Source: Rhodobacteraceae bacterium Alg231-30
Lineage (GTDB): Bacteria > Pseudomonadota > Alphaproteobacteria > Rhodobacterales > Rhodobacteraceae
Assembly: GCA_900143615.1 (NCBI GenBank)
Contig: FREU01000001.1
Span: 892,767 to 956,766 of the forward strand
DNA: 64,000 nt
Direction: 5' to 3'
This document shows, in pieces, positions 1 to 8,821 of this stretch. Numbering within the stretch: the stretch's first letter is position 1; every line of letters begins with the position of its first letter. Both the position numbers and the translations under genes were made by a program. Below the pieces are notes generated by a model. The model did no database searches. It saw only the letters and a program-made list of their open reading frames with translations, and had not been told where the DNA came from.

Positions 1-378
1 CGGCAAGTCTCCGCTTGTGGGGCGTGGCAGATTATCGCAGAAAATTTGCATAATCTTTCCATTTTGAACTGCAAATTTTGCAAAATGCTTTGGTTTAGGG
101 TTTTTGCATTTGCGCGACTTCATGTTTTGCAAAGTTGCAAAGTTTGCGCGGGTGTATGCCGAGTCTCCCCGCAGGTTGATTCGACGCGGTTCTGTTGCCG
201 CGTGGATCGTGGGCGAACTTGTCGGGTCTGCCACCCGAACCTGCGTCGGGGATGCGCATCAGTGTGCGGTTGAAACAGAGATTTCATACACCTTGGAAGG
301 TCTAACGCTTGCTTTGGCAAGCTTCTGGTTGACGCATTAAAAGCACGCGGCATCCTTTGGACAATCAAATGTGTATTT
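1..378. promoter_or_regulatory. Non-coding region with TTTGCAAA motif cluster
   Basis: No convincing gene is seen here. Bases 40-147 hold several related AT-rich motifs: a perfect 12-bp palindrome ATTTTGCAAAAT at 75-86, and TTTTGCAAAGTTGCAAAG starting at 125, in which TTGCAAAGT is repeated at an 8-base step. Further partial copies lie near 43-50 and 101-110. The palindrome TTTGCAAA resembles sites of RamB/ScfR-type XRE regulators of acetate and short-chain acyl metabolism; that link is inferred. The regulated gene may lie off the left edge rather than being the membrane-protein gene at 379. Confidence 0.4.
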
Positions 379-1635
379 ATGACTGATCTTCCTCTCGACA
401 CGAGGCCGCAGCGGGGCGGCATAATAAACCGGATTTTCACGATCAACTGGGTGTTTAGTGCACGGCGGGATCTGATGTTCCTGATCGGATCGGTTCTGGC
501 GGGCTGGGCCATTTTCGGGGTCTATATGTTGTTGGGGTGGAACATGGTTCTGGTCTGGTTCATCTGGGTGATCGTTCTGGACACGCCGCATTTCTTTGCC
601 ACCTACAGCCGGACATATCTGGATCGCGAGGCGCGACAACAGATGAAGCCTTTGTTGATTGTATCGCTGGGGATATTCCTGGTCGGGCCATTGTCGGCCA
701 TTCTGGCCTATACGCTGCATGCAATGGGGGCCGAGTTTTGGCGCACGCCTTGGTGGTTGTTTCTGGTCGGGGTCAGCCTGTGGGCCTATTGGCATGTGAC
801 CCGCCAGCATTACGGGATTTTGCGGCTGTATCACCGCAAGAGTAATGAGTGGGGGACCATTGACGCCAAGATCGACAGCTGGGTGCTCTATGGCTGTCTG
901 TTGGTGCCGTTTCTGGCGTTTTTGGCGCGCCACAAAGGGTCACGTCGGCGCGTAGGGCCGTCTGAATCGGTGCCGTGGTTGCCGGAGCGGGAAGTTGGGC
1001 AGTCGTGGTTGGGCTATATACTCGATCTGCGCTGGGAGCATCATGTGGTGCTGATGATGTTGCTTGTCGTCGGCGCGCTGTTGGCGGTGTTTTTTGCGCG
1101 GCAGATCCAAAAGATCGCGCTGGGCGAGAAGATTTTACTGCCTAAAATTTTGTTTCTGAGTGCGGTGCTGCCGCTGCATTTGTACATGTGTTATTCGCAG
1201 CATTTGCTCGGTGTCGGTCTGCTGACATTTACGATGATCGTGACGATCTATCACGATTGTCAGTATCTCGCGATCGTTTGGTTTTATAATGAAAAACGCT
1301 ATGAAGGGGATCCGCAAAAGGCGGAGAAACGCTTTGGGCTGGCGGCCAAGATATCGCGCAATTTTATTTTGTATCTGGTGTTTGCAATCGCGGCGATTTC
1401 GTTGCCGATTTGGGGGTTGGGCTGTTTGATCAACCGCATTCCGGTATGCCGCACGGGGGACCCGTGGGGCGAGGCGACGTTATTGGGGTCGGATTCATGG
1501 ATTGTGTTCTACATCATGCTGACGGCTGGATTTCAGATGCATCACTATATTCTGGATCAGTATATCTGGCGGCCCAGCAAAGACAAAAAACTACGTGAAG
1601 ATCTGAGTATGGAAGAGGCCAAGGACACAGCATAA
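379..1635 (+). CDS. Polytopic membrane protein of unknown function, His-rich
   Basis: The 418-residue product has about eight to ten hydrophobic segments (roughly 31-68, 91-112, 124-138, 166-183, 223-240, 255-302, 328-350, 373-387). Histidines sit at or near membrane boundaries: DTPHFF (H71), WHVTRQHYG (H139, H144), LYH (H152), LHLY (H267), IYHDCQY (H292) and a C-terminal HHYILDQYIWRP (H388, H389). The pattern is that of a membrane metal or haem enzyme, loosely recalling Brp/Blh-type or di-iron oxygenases, but I do not recognise a named family. No strong Shine-Dalgarno sequence precedes the ATG at 379. The gene is convergent with maeB and shares its terminator. Confidence 0.75.
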   Translation: MTDLPLDTRPQRGGIINRIFTINWVFSARRDLMFLIGSVLAGWAIFGVYMLLGWNMVLVWFIWVIVLDTPHFFATYSRTYLDREARQQMKPLLIVSLGIFLVGPLSAILAYTLHAMGAEFWRTPWWLFLVGVSLWAYWHVTRQHYGILRLYHRKSNEWGTIDAKIDSWVLYGCLLVPFLAFLARHKGSRRRVGPSESVPWLPEREVGQSWLGYILDLRWEHHVVLMMLLVVGALLAVFFARQIQKIALGEKILLPKILFLSAVLPLHLYMCYSQHLLGVGLLTFTMIVTIYHDCQYLAIVWFYNEKRYEGDPQKAEKRFGLAAKISRNFILYLVFAIAAISLPIWGLGCLINRIPVCRTGDPWGEATLLGSDSWIVFYIMLTAGFQMHHYILDQYIWRPSKDKKLREDLSMEEAKDTA

Positions 1636-1653
1636 GTTGGTCGCATCGCATGA

Positions 1654-1684
1654 AAAAAGCCCGCCAGAGGATGGCGGGCTTTTT
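1654..1684. terminator. Bidirectional intrinsic terminator
   Basis: A perfect 13-base inverted repeat, AAAAAGCCCGCCA at 1654-1666 and TGGCGGGCTTTTT at 1672-1684, has a 5-base loop. The T-run on each strand lets it end both the membrane-protein transcript and the convergent maeB transcript. Confidence 0.93.
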
Positions 1685-1697
1685 GCTTTTGGGGTTG

Positions 1698-3977
1698 TTA
1701 TCCGTAGAGCGTGACCGGCGTGCCGGCGATGGCTGACATGTTCAGCAGACCGCGCGAGGTGATCGATTGGCTGACGATGTGTGCACGGTTGCCCATGCCC
1801 ATCAGAATGGGGCCAACTTCGAGACCATCAGAGCGCATTTTCAGGATGTTGCGCACACCCGACGCCGCATCCGCGTTGGAGAAGATCAACACGTTGGCGT
1901 CGCCTTTGAGGCGGGAGCGCGGGAAAATCCGCGCGCGCAGGGCGGGATCGAGCGCGGTGTCGACGTTCATCTCACCTTCGTAGATGAAATCGCGGGGTCG
2001 TTCATCGAGCAGAGCCATGGCTTCGCGCAGGCGTTTACCTGCGCCTTGACGGTGGTTGCCAAACTGCGATTGAGAGCAGAAGGCGATTTGCGGCTCAAGC
2101 CCAAAGCGGCGCACATGGCGCGCGGCCCCTTCGGCGATGCGCGCCAAGTTTTCCGGTGTCGGGATCTCATGCACTTGGGTGTCGGCGATGAAAAGCGGCC
2201 CATCTTCGAGGATCATCAAGGAGAGCGCGCCGTGCGGCTGCAGGGTTTTGCTGCCCAACACCTGATTGACGTAATTCAGGTGCCAGCGGTATTCGCCAAA
2301 GGTGCCACAGATCATGCTGTCAGCCTCTTCGCGGTGTACCATGATCGCTCCAATGGCGGTGGTGTTGGTGCGCATAATGGCTTTGGCAAGGTCAGGGGTA
2401 ACGCCTTCACGCTCCATCAACTCGTGGTAGGAGTTCCAGTAGTCATAATAGCGTGGATCGTTTTCGGGGTTCACCAAGTCAAAATCACGGCCCGGACGGA
2501 TGGTCAGGCCCAGTCGTTCACAGCGTGTCTCGATCACTTCGGGGCGGCCGATAAGGATCGGTGTTTCAGTGGTTTCTTCCAGCAGCGCTTGGGCAGCGCG
2601 CAACACGCGCTCATCCTCGCCTTCGGCAAAAACAATCCGGCGCGCGGCCTTGTTAGCGGATTCAAATACAGGCCGCATCAATAGCGCGGATTTGAACACC
2701 GACTGGTTGAGTTTGTGAGTGTAAGCATCAAGGTCAGCAATCGGGCGTTTTGCAACGCCGCTGTCCATTGCCGCCTTGGCCACGGCGGCAGAAACGACAC
2801 CAACCAGACGTGGGTCAAACGGTTTGGGGATCAGGTAATCCGCCCCAAAGGTGAGTTGCTCACCTTTATACGCGGCGGCGGCTTCGGCCGAGGTTGTCGC
2901 GCGCGCGAGTTCCGCAATGCCTGCGACACAGGCCAGTGACATGTCGTCGTTGATTTCAGTGGCGCCGACATCGAGCGCGCCACGGAAGATAAACGGGAAA
3001 CACAGCACGTTGTTGACTTGGTTCGGAAAATCGCTGCGTCCCGTGGCGATGATCGCATCAGGGGCCACTTTGCGCGCCTCGTCAGGCATGATTTCCGGTG
3101 TCGGGTTGGCCAGAGCAAAAATGATCGGGCGACCGGCCATTTTGGCAACCATTTCCGGTTTGAGTACGCCAGGACCTGAAAGGCCGAGGAACATGTCGGC
3201 GTCTTGGATGACGTCGTCCAAGCTGCGCAGATCGCTGGTTTGGGCATATTCCGCCTTTTGTGGGGTCATGTCCGAAGTGCGGCCCTCATAGACCAGACCT
3301 TCGATATCACAGAGCCAAACGTTTTCACGCTTAACACCCAGCTTGAGCAACATGTTGAGGCAGGCAATGCCTGCTGCGCCGCCGCCGGTGGAAACAATTT
3401 TGATGTCTTCGAATTTCTTTCCGGCCACTTCCAGCGCGTTGGTCGCCGCAGCGCCAACCACAATCGCAGTGCCGTGTTGGTCATCGTGGAACACCGGAAT
3501 ATTCATCCGCTCGCGACAGATTTTTTCGACGATAAAACAATCCGGTGCCTTGATGTCCTCAAGGTTGATCGCGCCAAACGTCGGGCCAAGCGAACAGACG
3601 ATATCGGCCAGTTTCTCAGGGTCGCTCTCGTCCACTTCGATGTCAAAGCAATCGATATTGGCGAACTTCTTGAATAGAACCGCTTTGCCTTCCATCACCG
3701 GCTTGGAGGCCAATGCGCCGATGTTGCCAAGGCCTAGAACTGCGGTGCCGTTGGATACGACGCCAACCAAATTTTGACGCGCTGTGTAAAGCGCGGCGTC
3801 ATCAGGGTCTGCTTTGATCTCAAGACAGGCCTCGGCCACACCGGGGGAATAGGCGCGTGAAAGGTCGCGACCGTTGGCCAAAGGTTTGGTTGCGCGGATT
3901 TCAAGCTTACCGGGTTTGGGATTGGCGTGATAAAACAGCGCTGCTTGGCGCAATGTCTGGTTGCTGTTGTCGGACAT
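1698..3977 (-). CDS. maeB: NADP-dependent malic enzyme with phosphotransacetylase-like domain
   Basis: This 759-residue protein oxidatively decarboxylates malate to pyruvate with NADP+, linking the TCA cycle to pyruvate and NADPH supply. The N-terminal malic-enzyme part (about 1-430) has VLGLGNIGALASKPVMEGK, the HDDQHGTA motif and a Rossmann STGGGAAGI loop. The C-terminal part (about 435-759, starting near RIVFAEGEDERVLRAA) is a phosphotransacetylase-like domain; in MaeB-type enzymes it is regulatory (acetyl-CoA binding) rather than an active transferase. The length is typical for alphaproteobacterial MaeB. The ATG follows GAGG by six bases. The gene is transcribed alone and ends at a shared terminator. 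Confidence 0.96.
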   Translation of the reverse strand: MSDNSNQTLRQAALFYHANPKPGKLEIRATKPLANGRDLSRAYSPGVAEACLEIKADPDDAALYTARQNLVGVVSNGTAVLGLGNIGALASKPVMEGKAVLFKKFANIDCFDIEVDESDPEKLADIVCSLGPTFGAINLEDIKAPDCFIVEKICRERMNIPVFHDDQHGTAIVVGAAATNALEVAGKKFEDIKIVSTGGGAAGIACLNMLLKLGVKRENVWLCDIEGLVYEGRTSDMTPQKAEYAQTSDLRSLDDVIQDADMFLGLSGPGVLKPEMVAKMAGRPIIFALANPTPEIMPDEARKVAPDAIIATGRSDFPNQVNNVLCFPFIFRGALDVGATEINDDMSLACVAGIAELARATTSAEAAAAYKGEQLTFGADYLIPKPFDPRLVGVVSAAVAKAAMDSGVAKRPIADLDAYTHKLNQSVFKSALLMRPVFESANKAARRIVFAEGEDERVLRAAQALLEETTETPILIGRPEVIETRCERLGLTIRPGRDFDLVNPENDPRYYDYWNSYHELMEREGVTPDLAKAIMRTNTTAIGAIMVHREEADSMICGTFGEYRWHLNYVNQVLGSKTLQPHGALSLMILEDGPLFIADTQVHEIPTPENLARIAEGAARHVRRFGLEPQIAFCSQSQFGNHRQGAGKRLREAMALLDERPRDFIYEGEMNVDTALDPALRARIFPRSRLKGDANVLIFSNADAASGVRNILKMRSDGLEVGPILMGMGNRAHIVSQSITSRGLLNMSAIAGTPVTLYG

Positions 3978-4198
3978 GAAAACCTCGGAAAAACCTTCGG
4001 GTGAGAATTTGGTTGAGCATTAAACTATTTTTTCAGAAGACGAAACGGCCAATCTTTACGCCGCGACACCCCCTTGCAAAAGATCTAGGCGCGGCTCAGA
4101 GTTTTGAGCGACGCGAATGCGGTGTTTATAGCCGATTTTGCCAGAAAGTGTGAAGGATCGCATAATATGCGAGCCCCAGTTTAGAGAGCGATCAAGAT

Positions 4199-4618
4199 AT
4201 GAGTGTAGAAAACTCGATGGAAAAAGCGGCCTTTGCCGTGCGTGAAAATGCCCATGCACCCTATTCGAACTTCAAAGTGGGCGCTGCGGTGCGCTCGGTT
4301 GAGGGTGCTATTTATGCCGGATGCAATGTCGAGAATATTTCTTATCCCGAAGGTACATGTGCCGAAGCTGGCGCGATTGCGGCGATGGTGGCGGCAGGGG
4401 AAACACGTATCAGTGAGGTGTTTGTGGTCGCAGATAGCAAGCAGCCGGTGTCGCCTTGCGGTGGGTGTCGTCAGAAGCTGGCGGAATTTGGAGCCGGCGA
4501 TGTTGTGGTGACTTTGGCAAACCTGAATGGCGTGCGGGTGCGCATGACGTTGGCCGAGCTTTTGCCGGGCGCGTTTAGCACAAACCATATGGATCTTGAT
4601 CACAAGGATAGCGATTAA
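4199..4618 (+). CDS. cdd: Cytidine deaminase
   Basis: Hydrolytic deamination of cytidine and deoxycytidine to uridine and deoxyuridine. The 139-residue length fits the small, homotetrameric class. The zinc site is visible as TCAEAGAI (Cys ligand and the catalytic Glu) and PCGGCRQ (PCxxC, two Cys ligands). It is the first gene of a five-gene nucleoside salvage operon. The next gene, deoA, starts two bases after the cdd stop codon, so translation is probably coupled. Confidence 0.95.
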   Translation: MSVENSMEKAAFAVRENAHAPYSNFKVGAAVRSVEGAIYAGCNVENISYPEGTCAEAGAIAAMVAAGETRISEVFVVADSKQPVSPCGGCRQKLAEFGAGDVVVTLANLNGVRVRMTLAELLPGAFSTNHMDLDHKDSD

Positions 4619-4619
4619 G

Positions 4620-5924
4620 ATGGACGCCCGTGCCATTATCGCCCAGCTGCGGCGTGGCGAGACGCCAGAGCGCGCGGCTTTGTCGTGGTTTGCCCGCGGG
4701 CTAGCAGATGGCACGGTCAGCGACGCTCAGGCCGGTGCCTTTGCGATGGGGGTTTGCCTGAACGGGCTAGGCGAAGAAGGTCGCGTGGCCTTGACCCTGG
4801 CGATGCGCGACAGCGGTGATCGGCTGGCGTGGGATTTGCCAGGCCCTGTGCTGGACAAACATTCCACCGGCGGGGTTGGCGATTGTGTGTCGCTGGTCTT
4901 GGCGCCTGCGTTGGCCGCATGCGGGGCCTATGTTCCGATGATTTCGGGGCGGGGTCTGGGCCACACCGGCGGGACGCTGGACAAGCTTGAAGCGATACCG
5001 GGACTAAAGACCGCTGTCAGCGAGGCGCAGTTTCGGGCCGTGGTGCGGGATGCAGGCTGTGCCATTGTCAGCGCCACGGCGGAGATAGCGCCTGCAGACC
5101 GGCGGCTCTATGCGGTGCGTGATGTGACAGCGACGGTAGAGAGTCTTGATCTGATCACGGCATCGATCCTGTCCAAGAAGCTTGCGGCGGGGCTTGAGGG
5201 GCTGGTGCTTGACGTCAAAGTCGGCTCGGGCGCGTTTATGAAGACTGTGGAAGAGGCTGCGGAACTGGCAGACGCTTTGGTGAGCACCGCCAATCTGGCA
5301 GGCTGTCCGACCAGTGCGATTCTCTCGGAAATGAACCAACCGCTTGCCTCAAGTCTTGGCAATGCTTTGGAAGTCGCAGAGGTCATGCGGGTCTTGTGTG
5401 ACGGCGCGGGGGGACCATTGGCAGAGTTGTCGGTGTCGTTGGGTGGCGTGCTGTTGGCCAATGCGGGCATGGTTGAAGATGCTGAGCAGGGCGTGGCGCG
5501 GATGTTGGCGGTTTTGGAAAACGGCGAGGCGGGCGTGCGGTTTGGGCAAATGGTGGCGGCCATGGGTGGTCCGGTGCAGTTCACACAGTCTTGGCGACGG
5601 TTTTTACCCGAAGCGACAGTGATTTACGAAGTCTTGGCCCCAAGGACGGGCTATGTGGCGCAGATTGATGGCGAAGCGCTTGGGCTGGCGGTTGTTGCGC
5701 TGGGCGGGGGGCGTCAGGTGGAAAGTGATCAGATTGATCCGGCTGTGGGTCTGTCCGAGGTTGTGCGTCTGGGTCAAAAGGTAGACAAGGGCCAGCCGTT
5801 GCTGCGCGTGCATGCGGCGCGGGAAGATGCTGCACAGGCCGCACAGCAGGCCGTTTTGGCGGCTATCGTGATTTCGGAGGAGGGCCCTGCGGCCTTGCCC
5901 CTTGTGTATGAAAGGAGCCGCTGA
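4620..5924 (+). CDS. deoA: Thymidine phosphorylase
   Basis: Phosphorolysis of thymidine or deoxyuridine to the free base and deoxyribose-1-phosphate, which feeds DeoB. The 434-residue product has the family signature KHSTGGVGD and the loop GRGLGHTGGTLDKLE. A TTG eight codons upstream (4596) is in frame, but the ATG at 4620, just after the cdd stop, gives the family length and is preferred. The stop overlaps the deoB start as TGATG. Confidence 0.95.
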   Translation: MDARAIIAQLRRGETPERAALSWFARGLADGTVSDAQAGAFAMGVCLNGLGEEGRVALTLAMRDSGDRLAWDLPGPVLDKHSTGGVGDCVSLVLAPALAACGAYVPMISGRGLGHTGGTLDKLEAIPGLKTAVSEAQFRAVVRDAGCAIVSATAEIAPADRRLYAVRDVTATVESLDLITASILSKKLAAGLEGLVLDVKVGSGAFMKTVEEAAELADALVSTANLAGCPTSAILSEMNQPLASSLGNALEVAEVMRVLCDGAGGPLAELSVSLGGVLLANAGMVEDAEQGVARMLAVLENGEAGVRFGQMVAAMGGPVQFTQSWRRFLPEATVIYEVLAPRTGYVAQIDGEALGLAVVALGGGRQVESDQIDPAVGLSEVVRLGQKVDKGQPLLRVHAAREDAAQAAQQAVLAAIVISEEGPAALPLVYERSR

Positions 5925-7132
5925 TGGCGCGGGCTTTTTTGGTTGTGATGGATAGCGTGGGCTGCGGTGGCGCACCCGATGCGGATCGGTTTTTCAATGG
6001 CGATGTGGCTGACACAGGCGCGAACACGCTAGCCCATATTGCACAGGCCTGTGCGGCGGGGCAGGCCGAAGATGGGCGCAGTGGTCCGTTGATGTTGCCC
6101 AATCTGGACGCGTTGGGGCTGGGGGCCGCGACGCGGATGTCATCTGGTGACGACGTGCCCGGTCTGGAGGCTGAGCCAACTGGTCTGTGGGGGGCGGCCA
6201 CCGAGCATTCGCCAGGTAAAGACACGCCTTCGGGGCATTGGGAATTGGCCGGACTGCCTGTGCCGTGGGATTGGACCTATTTTCCTAAGACAGTGCCAAG
6301 TTTTCCGGCCGAGCTAACGCAACAGGTGTGCGAGCTGGCCGGTGTGGATGGTATTCTTGGCGACTGTCACGCGTCGGGCACGGTGATCATTGATGAGTTG
6401 GCCGAAGAGCACATCAAGAGCGGCAAACCGATCTGTTATACCTCGGCGGACAGCGTCTATCAGATTGCCGCGCATGAAGAGCATTTCGGGCTGGAGCGGC
6501 TGTTAAAGCTGTGTCGCGATCTGGCGCCGACGTTGCACGCGATGAAAATCGGCCGCGTCATAGCGCGCCCGTTTGTGGGTAATGTCGAAAGCGGATACCG
6601 CCGCACCACCAACCGGCGCGATTATGCGATTATGCCGCCCGAGCCTCTGCTGACCAACTGGGTGCAAGCGGGGGGCGGCACGGTGCATGGGGTTGGCAAA
6701 ATTGGCGATATTTTCTCGATGACCGGAATAGATGACTGCGTCAAAGGCAGCGATGCCGAGCTGATGGGGCATTTGCACCGATTGGGCAGCGAGGCGCCGG
6801 ATCATAGTCTGACCTTTGCAAATTTTGTGGAGTTTGACAGCCTATACGGCCACCGCCGCGATATCTCGGGTTATGCGCGGGCATTGGAATGGTTTGATGC
6901 GGGCATTGGCCAATTCATGGCGCAGATGGGGGACGGCGATCTGTTGGTGCTGACCGCGGATCATGGCAACGACCCCAGCTGGGTTGGTACAGATCACACC
7001 CGCGAGCGGGTGCCGGTGCTTGTCGCCGGAGGTGGCGGTGGAGATTTTGGCATCGTGGATTTTGTTGATGTGGCGGCTTCGGTTGCGGATCACCTTGGAA
7101 TAAAAGCCCCACGCGGGAGGAGTTTTCTGTGA
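5924..7132 (+). CDS. deoB: Phosphopentomutase
   Basis: Interconverts deoxyribose-1-phosphate or ribose-1-phosphate with the 5-phosphates. This 402-residue member of the alkaline phosphatase superfamily has N-terminal metal ligands in MDSVGCGGAPDA, the GKDTPSGHWE segment around the phosphorylated Thr, and the C-terminal ADHGNDP metal motif. Its start overlaps the deoA stop and its stop overlaps the add GTG start. It lies between the phosphorylase and adenosine deaminase, as expected for nucleoside salvage. No deoC is present in the window. Confidence 0.96.
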   Translation: MARAFLVVMDSVGCGGAPDADRFFNGDVADTGANTLAHIAQACAAGQAEDGRSGPLMLPNLDALGLGAATRMSSGDDVPGLEAEPTGLWGAATEHSPGKDTPSGHWELAGLPVPWDWTYFPKTVPSFPAELTQQVCELAGVDGILGDCHASGTVIIDELAEEHIKSGKPICYTSADSVYQIAAHEEHFGLERLLKLCRDLAPTLHAMKIGRVIARPFVGNVESGYRRTTNRRDYAIMPPEPLLTNWVQAGGGTVHGVGKIGDIFSMTGIDDCVKGSDAELMGHLHRLGSEAPDHSLTFANFVEFDSLYGHRRDISGYARALEWFDAGIGQFMAQMGDGDLLVLTADHGNDPSWVGTDHTRERVPVLVAGGGGGDFGIVDFVDVAASVADHLGIKAPRGRSFL

Positions 7133-8115
7133 GCGAAGCAGATTTACCAAAAGTCGAATTACACCTGCACCACGAAGGCGCGGCCCCGCCGGAGTTCATT
7201 CGACAACTGGCATATGAGAAGAAAGTCGATCTGAGCCGGGTGTTCACGCCGGACGGCGGCTATGCCTTTGAGAATTTTGTGCATTTTCTTGAGGTTTATG
7301 AGGCTGCGACCAGTGTGTTGCAGACGCCGGAAGATTTTGCGCGGCTGACCAAGGCAATTCTGGAAGAGAGTGCCGACAATGGTGTGGTCTACACAGAGAG
7401 CTTTATCAGCCCTGATTTCTGTGGCGGCGGTGACGTAGGCGCGTGGCGCGAGTATCTGCATGCAATCCGCGAAGCGGCAGAGGCGGTCGAGGCGTCGCGC
7501 GGCATTACCTTGCGCGGGATTGCGACTCCGATCCGTCACTTTGGTCCCGAAAAGGCCAAGCGCGCGGCGCTCTGTGCGGCGGAAACGGCAGGCGATTGGC
7601 TGGTGGGGCTGGGCATGGGCGGCGACGAAGGGCAGGGGCATCAAGGTGATTTTGCCTATTCCTTTGATATGGCGCGCGAGGCTGGATTGAAGCTGACCAC
7701 ACATGCAGGTGAATTTGGCGGGCCGGAAAGTGTCTGGGAAGCGATCCGTGATCTCAACGTCGAGCGCATCGGCCATGGCGTGCGCAGTATTGAAGATCCT
7801 GCCTTGGTGGCCGAGCTTGTTGCGCGCCAGATCACGCTTGAGGTCTGTCCTGGATCTAATGTGGTTTTGGGTGTGTATGACAGCTTTGAGGCCCATCCGA
7901 TTGCGCGGCTGCGCGATGCAGGGGTGAACGTGACCGTCTCAACCGATGATCCGCCGTTTTTTCACACCACGATGCGGCGCGAATATGAGATGCTGGCGCA
8001 GGCTTTTGGCTGGAAAGAAGATGATTTTCGCGCCATGAATGACACGGCGCTGAAGGCTGCCTTTTGTGATGATGCGACCCGTGCGCGGGTCAAGGAAAGA
8101 CTGGAGAGACCATGA
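7129..8115 (+). CDS. add: Adenosine deaminase
   Basis: Deaminates adenosine or deoxyadenosine to inosine or deoxyinosine. The 328-residue product is an amidohydrolase-superfamily TIM barrel. Visible motifs are ELHLHHEGA (HxH zinc ligands; the more usual form is HLHLDGA), TTHAGEFGG (His and catalytic Glu), ERIGHGV and the C-terminal STDDPP (Asp ligand). It starts at a GTG overlapping the deoB stop and ends in an ATGA overlap with upp, so it belongs to the operon. The HLHHEG variant leaves room for a slightly different substrate, for example an adenine-like base, but adenosine is favoured by context. Confidence 0.9.
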   Translation: MSEADLPKVELHLHHEGAAPPEFIRQLAYEKKVDLSRVFTPDGGYAFENFVHFLEVYEAATSVLQTPEDFARLTKAILEESADNGVVYTESFISPDFCGGGDVGAWREYLHAIREAAEAVEASRGITLRGIATPIRHFGPEKAKRAALCAAETAGDWLVGLGMGGDEGQGHQGDFAYSFDMAREAGLKLTTHAGEFGGPESVWEAIRDLNVERIGHGVRSIEDPALVAELVARQITLEVCPGSNVVLGVYDSFEAHPIARLRDAGVNVTVSTDDPPFFHTTMRREYEMLAQAFGWKEDDFRAMNDTALKAAFCDDATRARVKERLERP

Positions 8116-8744
8116 AAGATCACCTGACAATTGTTGATCACCCGCTGGTGCAGCACAAGTTGACATTGATGCGCCGCACTAAAACGTCGACCAGTGAGTT
8201 CCGCCGCCTGCTGCGTGAGATCAGCCAGTTTCTGGCCTATGAGGTCACGCGCGAGTTGCCGATGACCACCAAGCACATCGAAACACCGATGATGGATCTG
8301 GATGCGCCGGTTTTGGCGGGGCGCAAGCTGGCGTTGGTGTCGATCTTGCGGGCTGGAAATGGCTTGTTGGATGGGATGCTTGAGCTGATCCCCTCGGCCA
8401 AAGTGGGCTTTGTCGGGCTGTATCGTGATGAGGAAACGCTTGAGCCGGTGCAGTATTATTTCAAGGTGCCCTCAGAGCTTGACGAGCGTCTGGTGATTGC
8501 GGTGGATCCGATGTTGGCTACGGGCAATAGCTCGGTGGCGGCGATTGACCTGCTCAAGAAGGCTGGCGCGACCAATATCCGGTTCCTGTGCCTTCTGGCG
8601 GCTCCCGAAGGTGTGGCGCGCATGAAAGAAGCCCATCCCGATGTGCCGATTGTAACGGCATCGCTGGATGAGTGTCTGAACGAAAAGGGATATATTCTGC
8701 CTGGCCTGGGCGATGCAGGGGACCGGATGTTCGGGACGAAATAA
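8112..8744 (+). CDS. upp: Uracil phosphoribosyltransferase
   Basis: Converts uracil and PRPP to UMP, recovering the uracil released upstream in the operon. The 210-residue product has the PRPP loop [16 protein letters not shown] and the C-terminal uracil-binding segment [14 protein letters not shown]. It is the last gene of the cdd-deoA-deoB-add-upp operon, with an ATGA overlap to add. No clear terminator hairpin follows within the 77-base gap. Confidence 0.96.
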   Translation: MKDHLTIVDHPLVQHKLTLMRRTKTSTSEFRRLLREISQFLAYEVTRELPMTTKHIETPMMDLDAPVLAGRKLALVSILRAGNGLLDGMLELIPSAKVGFVGLYRDEETLEPVQYYFKVPSELDERLVIAVDPMLATGNSSVAAIDLLKKAGATNIRFLCLLAAPEGVARMKEAHPDVPIVTASLDECLNEKGYILPGLGDAGDRMFGTK

Positions 8745-8821
8745 AGCAAATTACAGGATATCAATGGTTTACTCATATAGATGTTTGAGTCTAAGATTCA
8801 TCTACATCTTGTGGGGGCAAT

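Noticed and set aside
16..378. Overlapping short frames in the left-hand gap as genes
   Set aside because: They have no ribosome-binding site, biased composition or recognisable motif; the region looks regulatory.
1767..2684. A 305-codon plus-strand frame opposite maeB
   Set aside because: It is a high-GC shadow frame; maeB is unambiguous on the minus strand.
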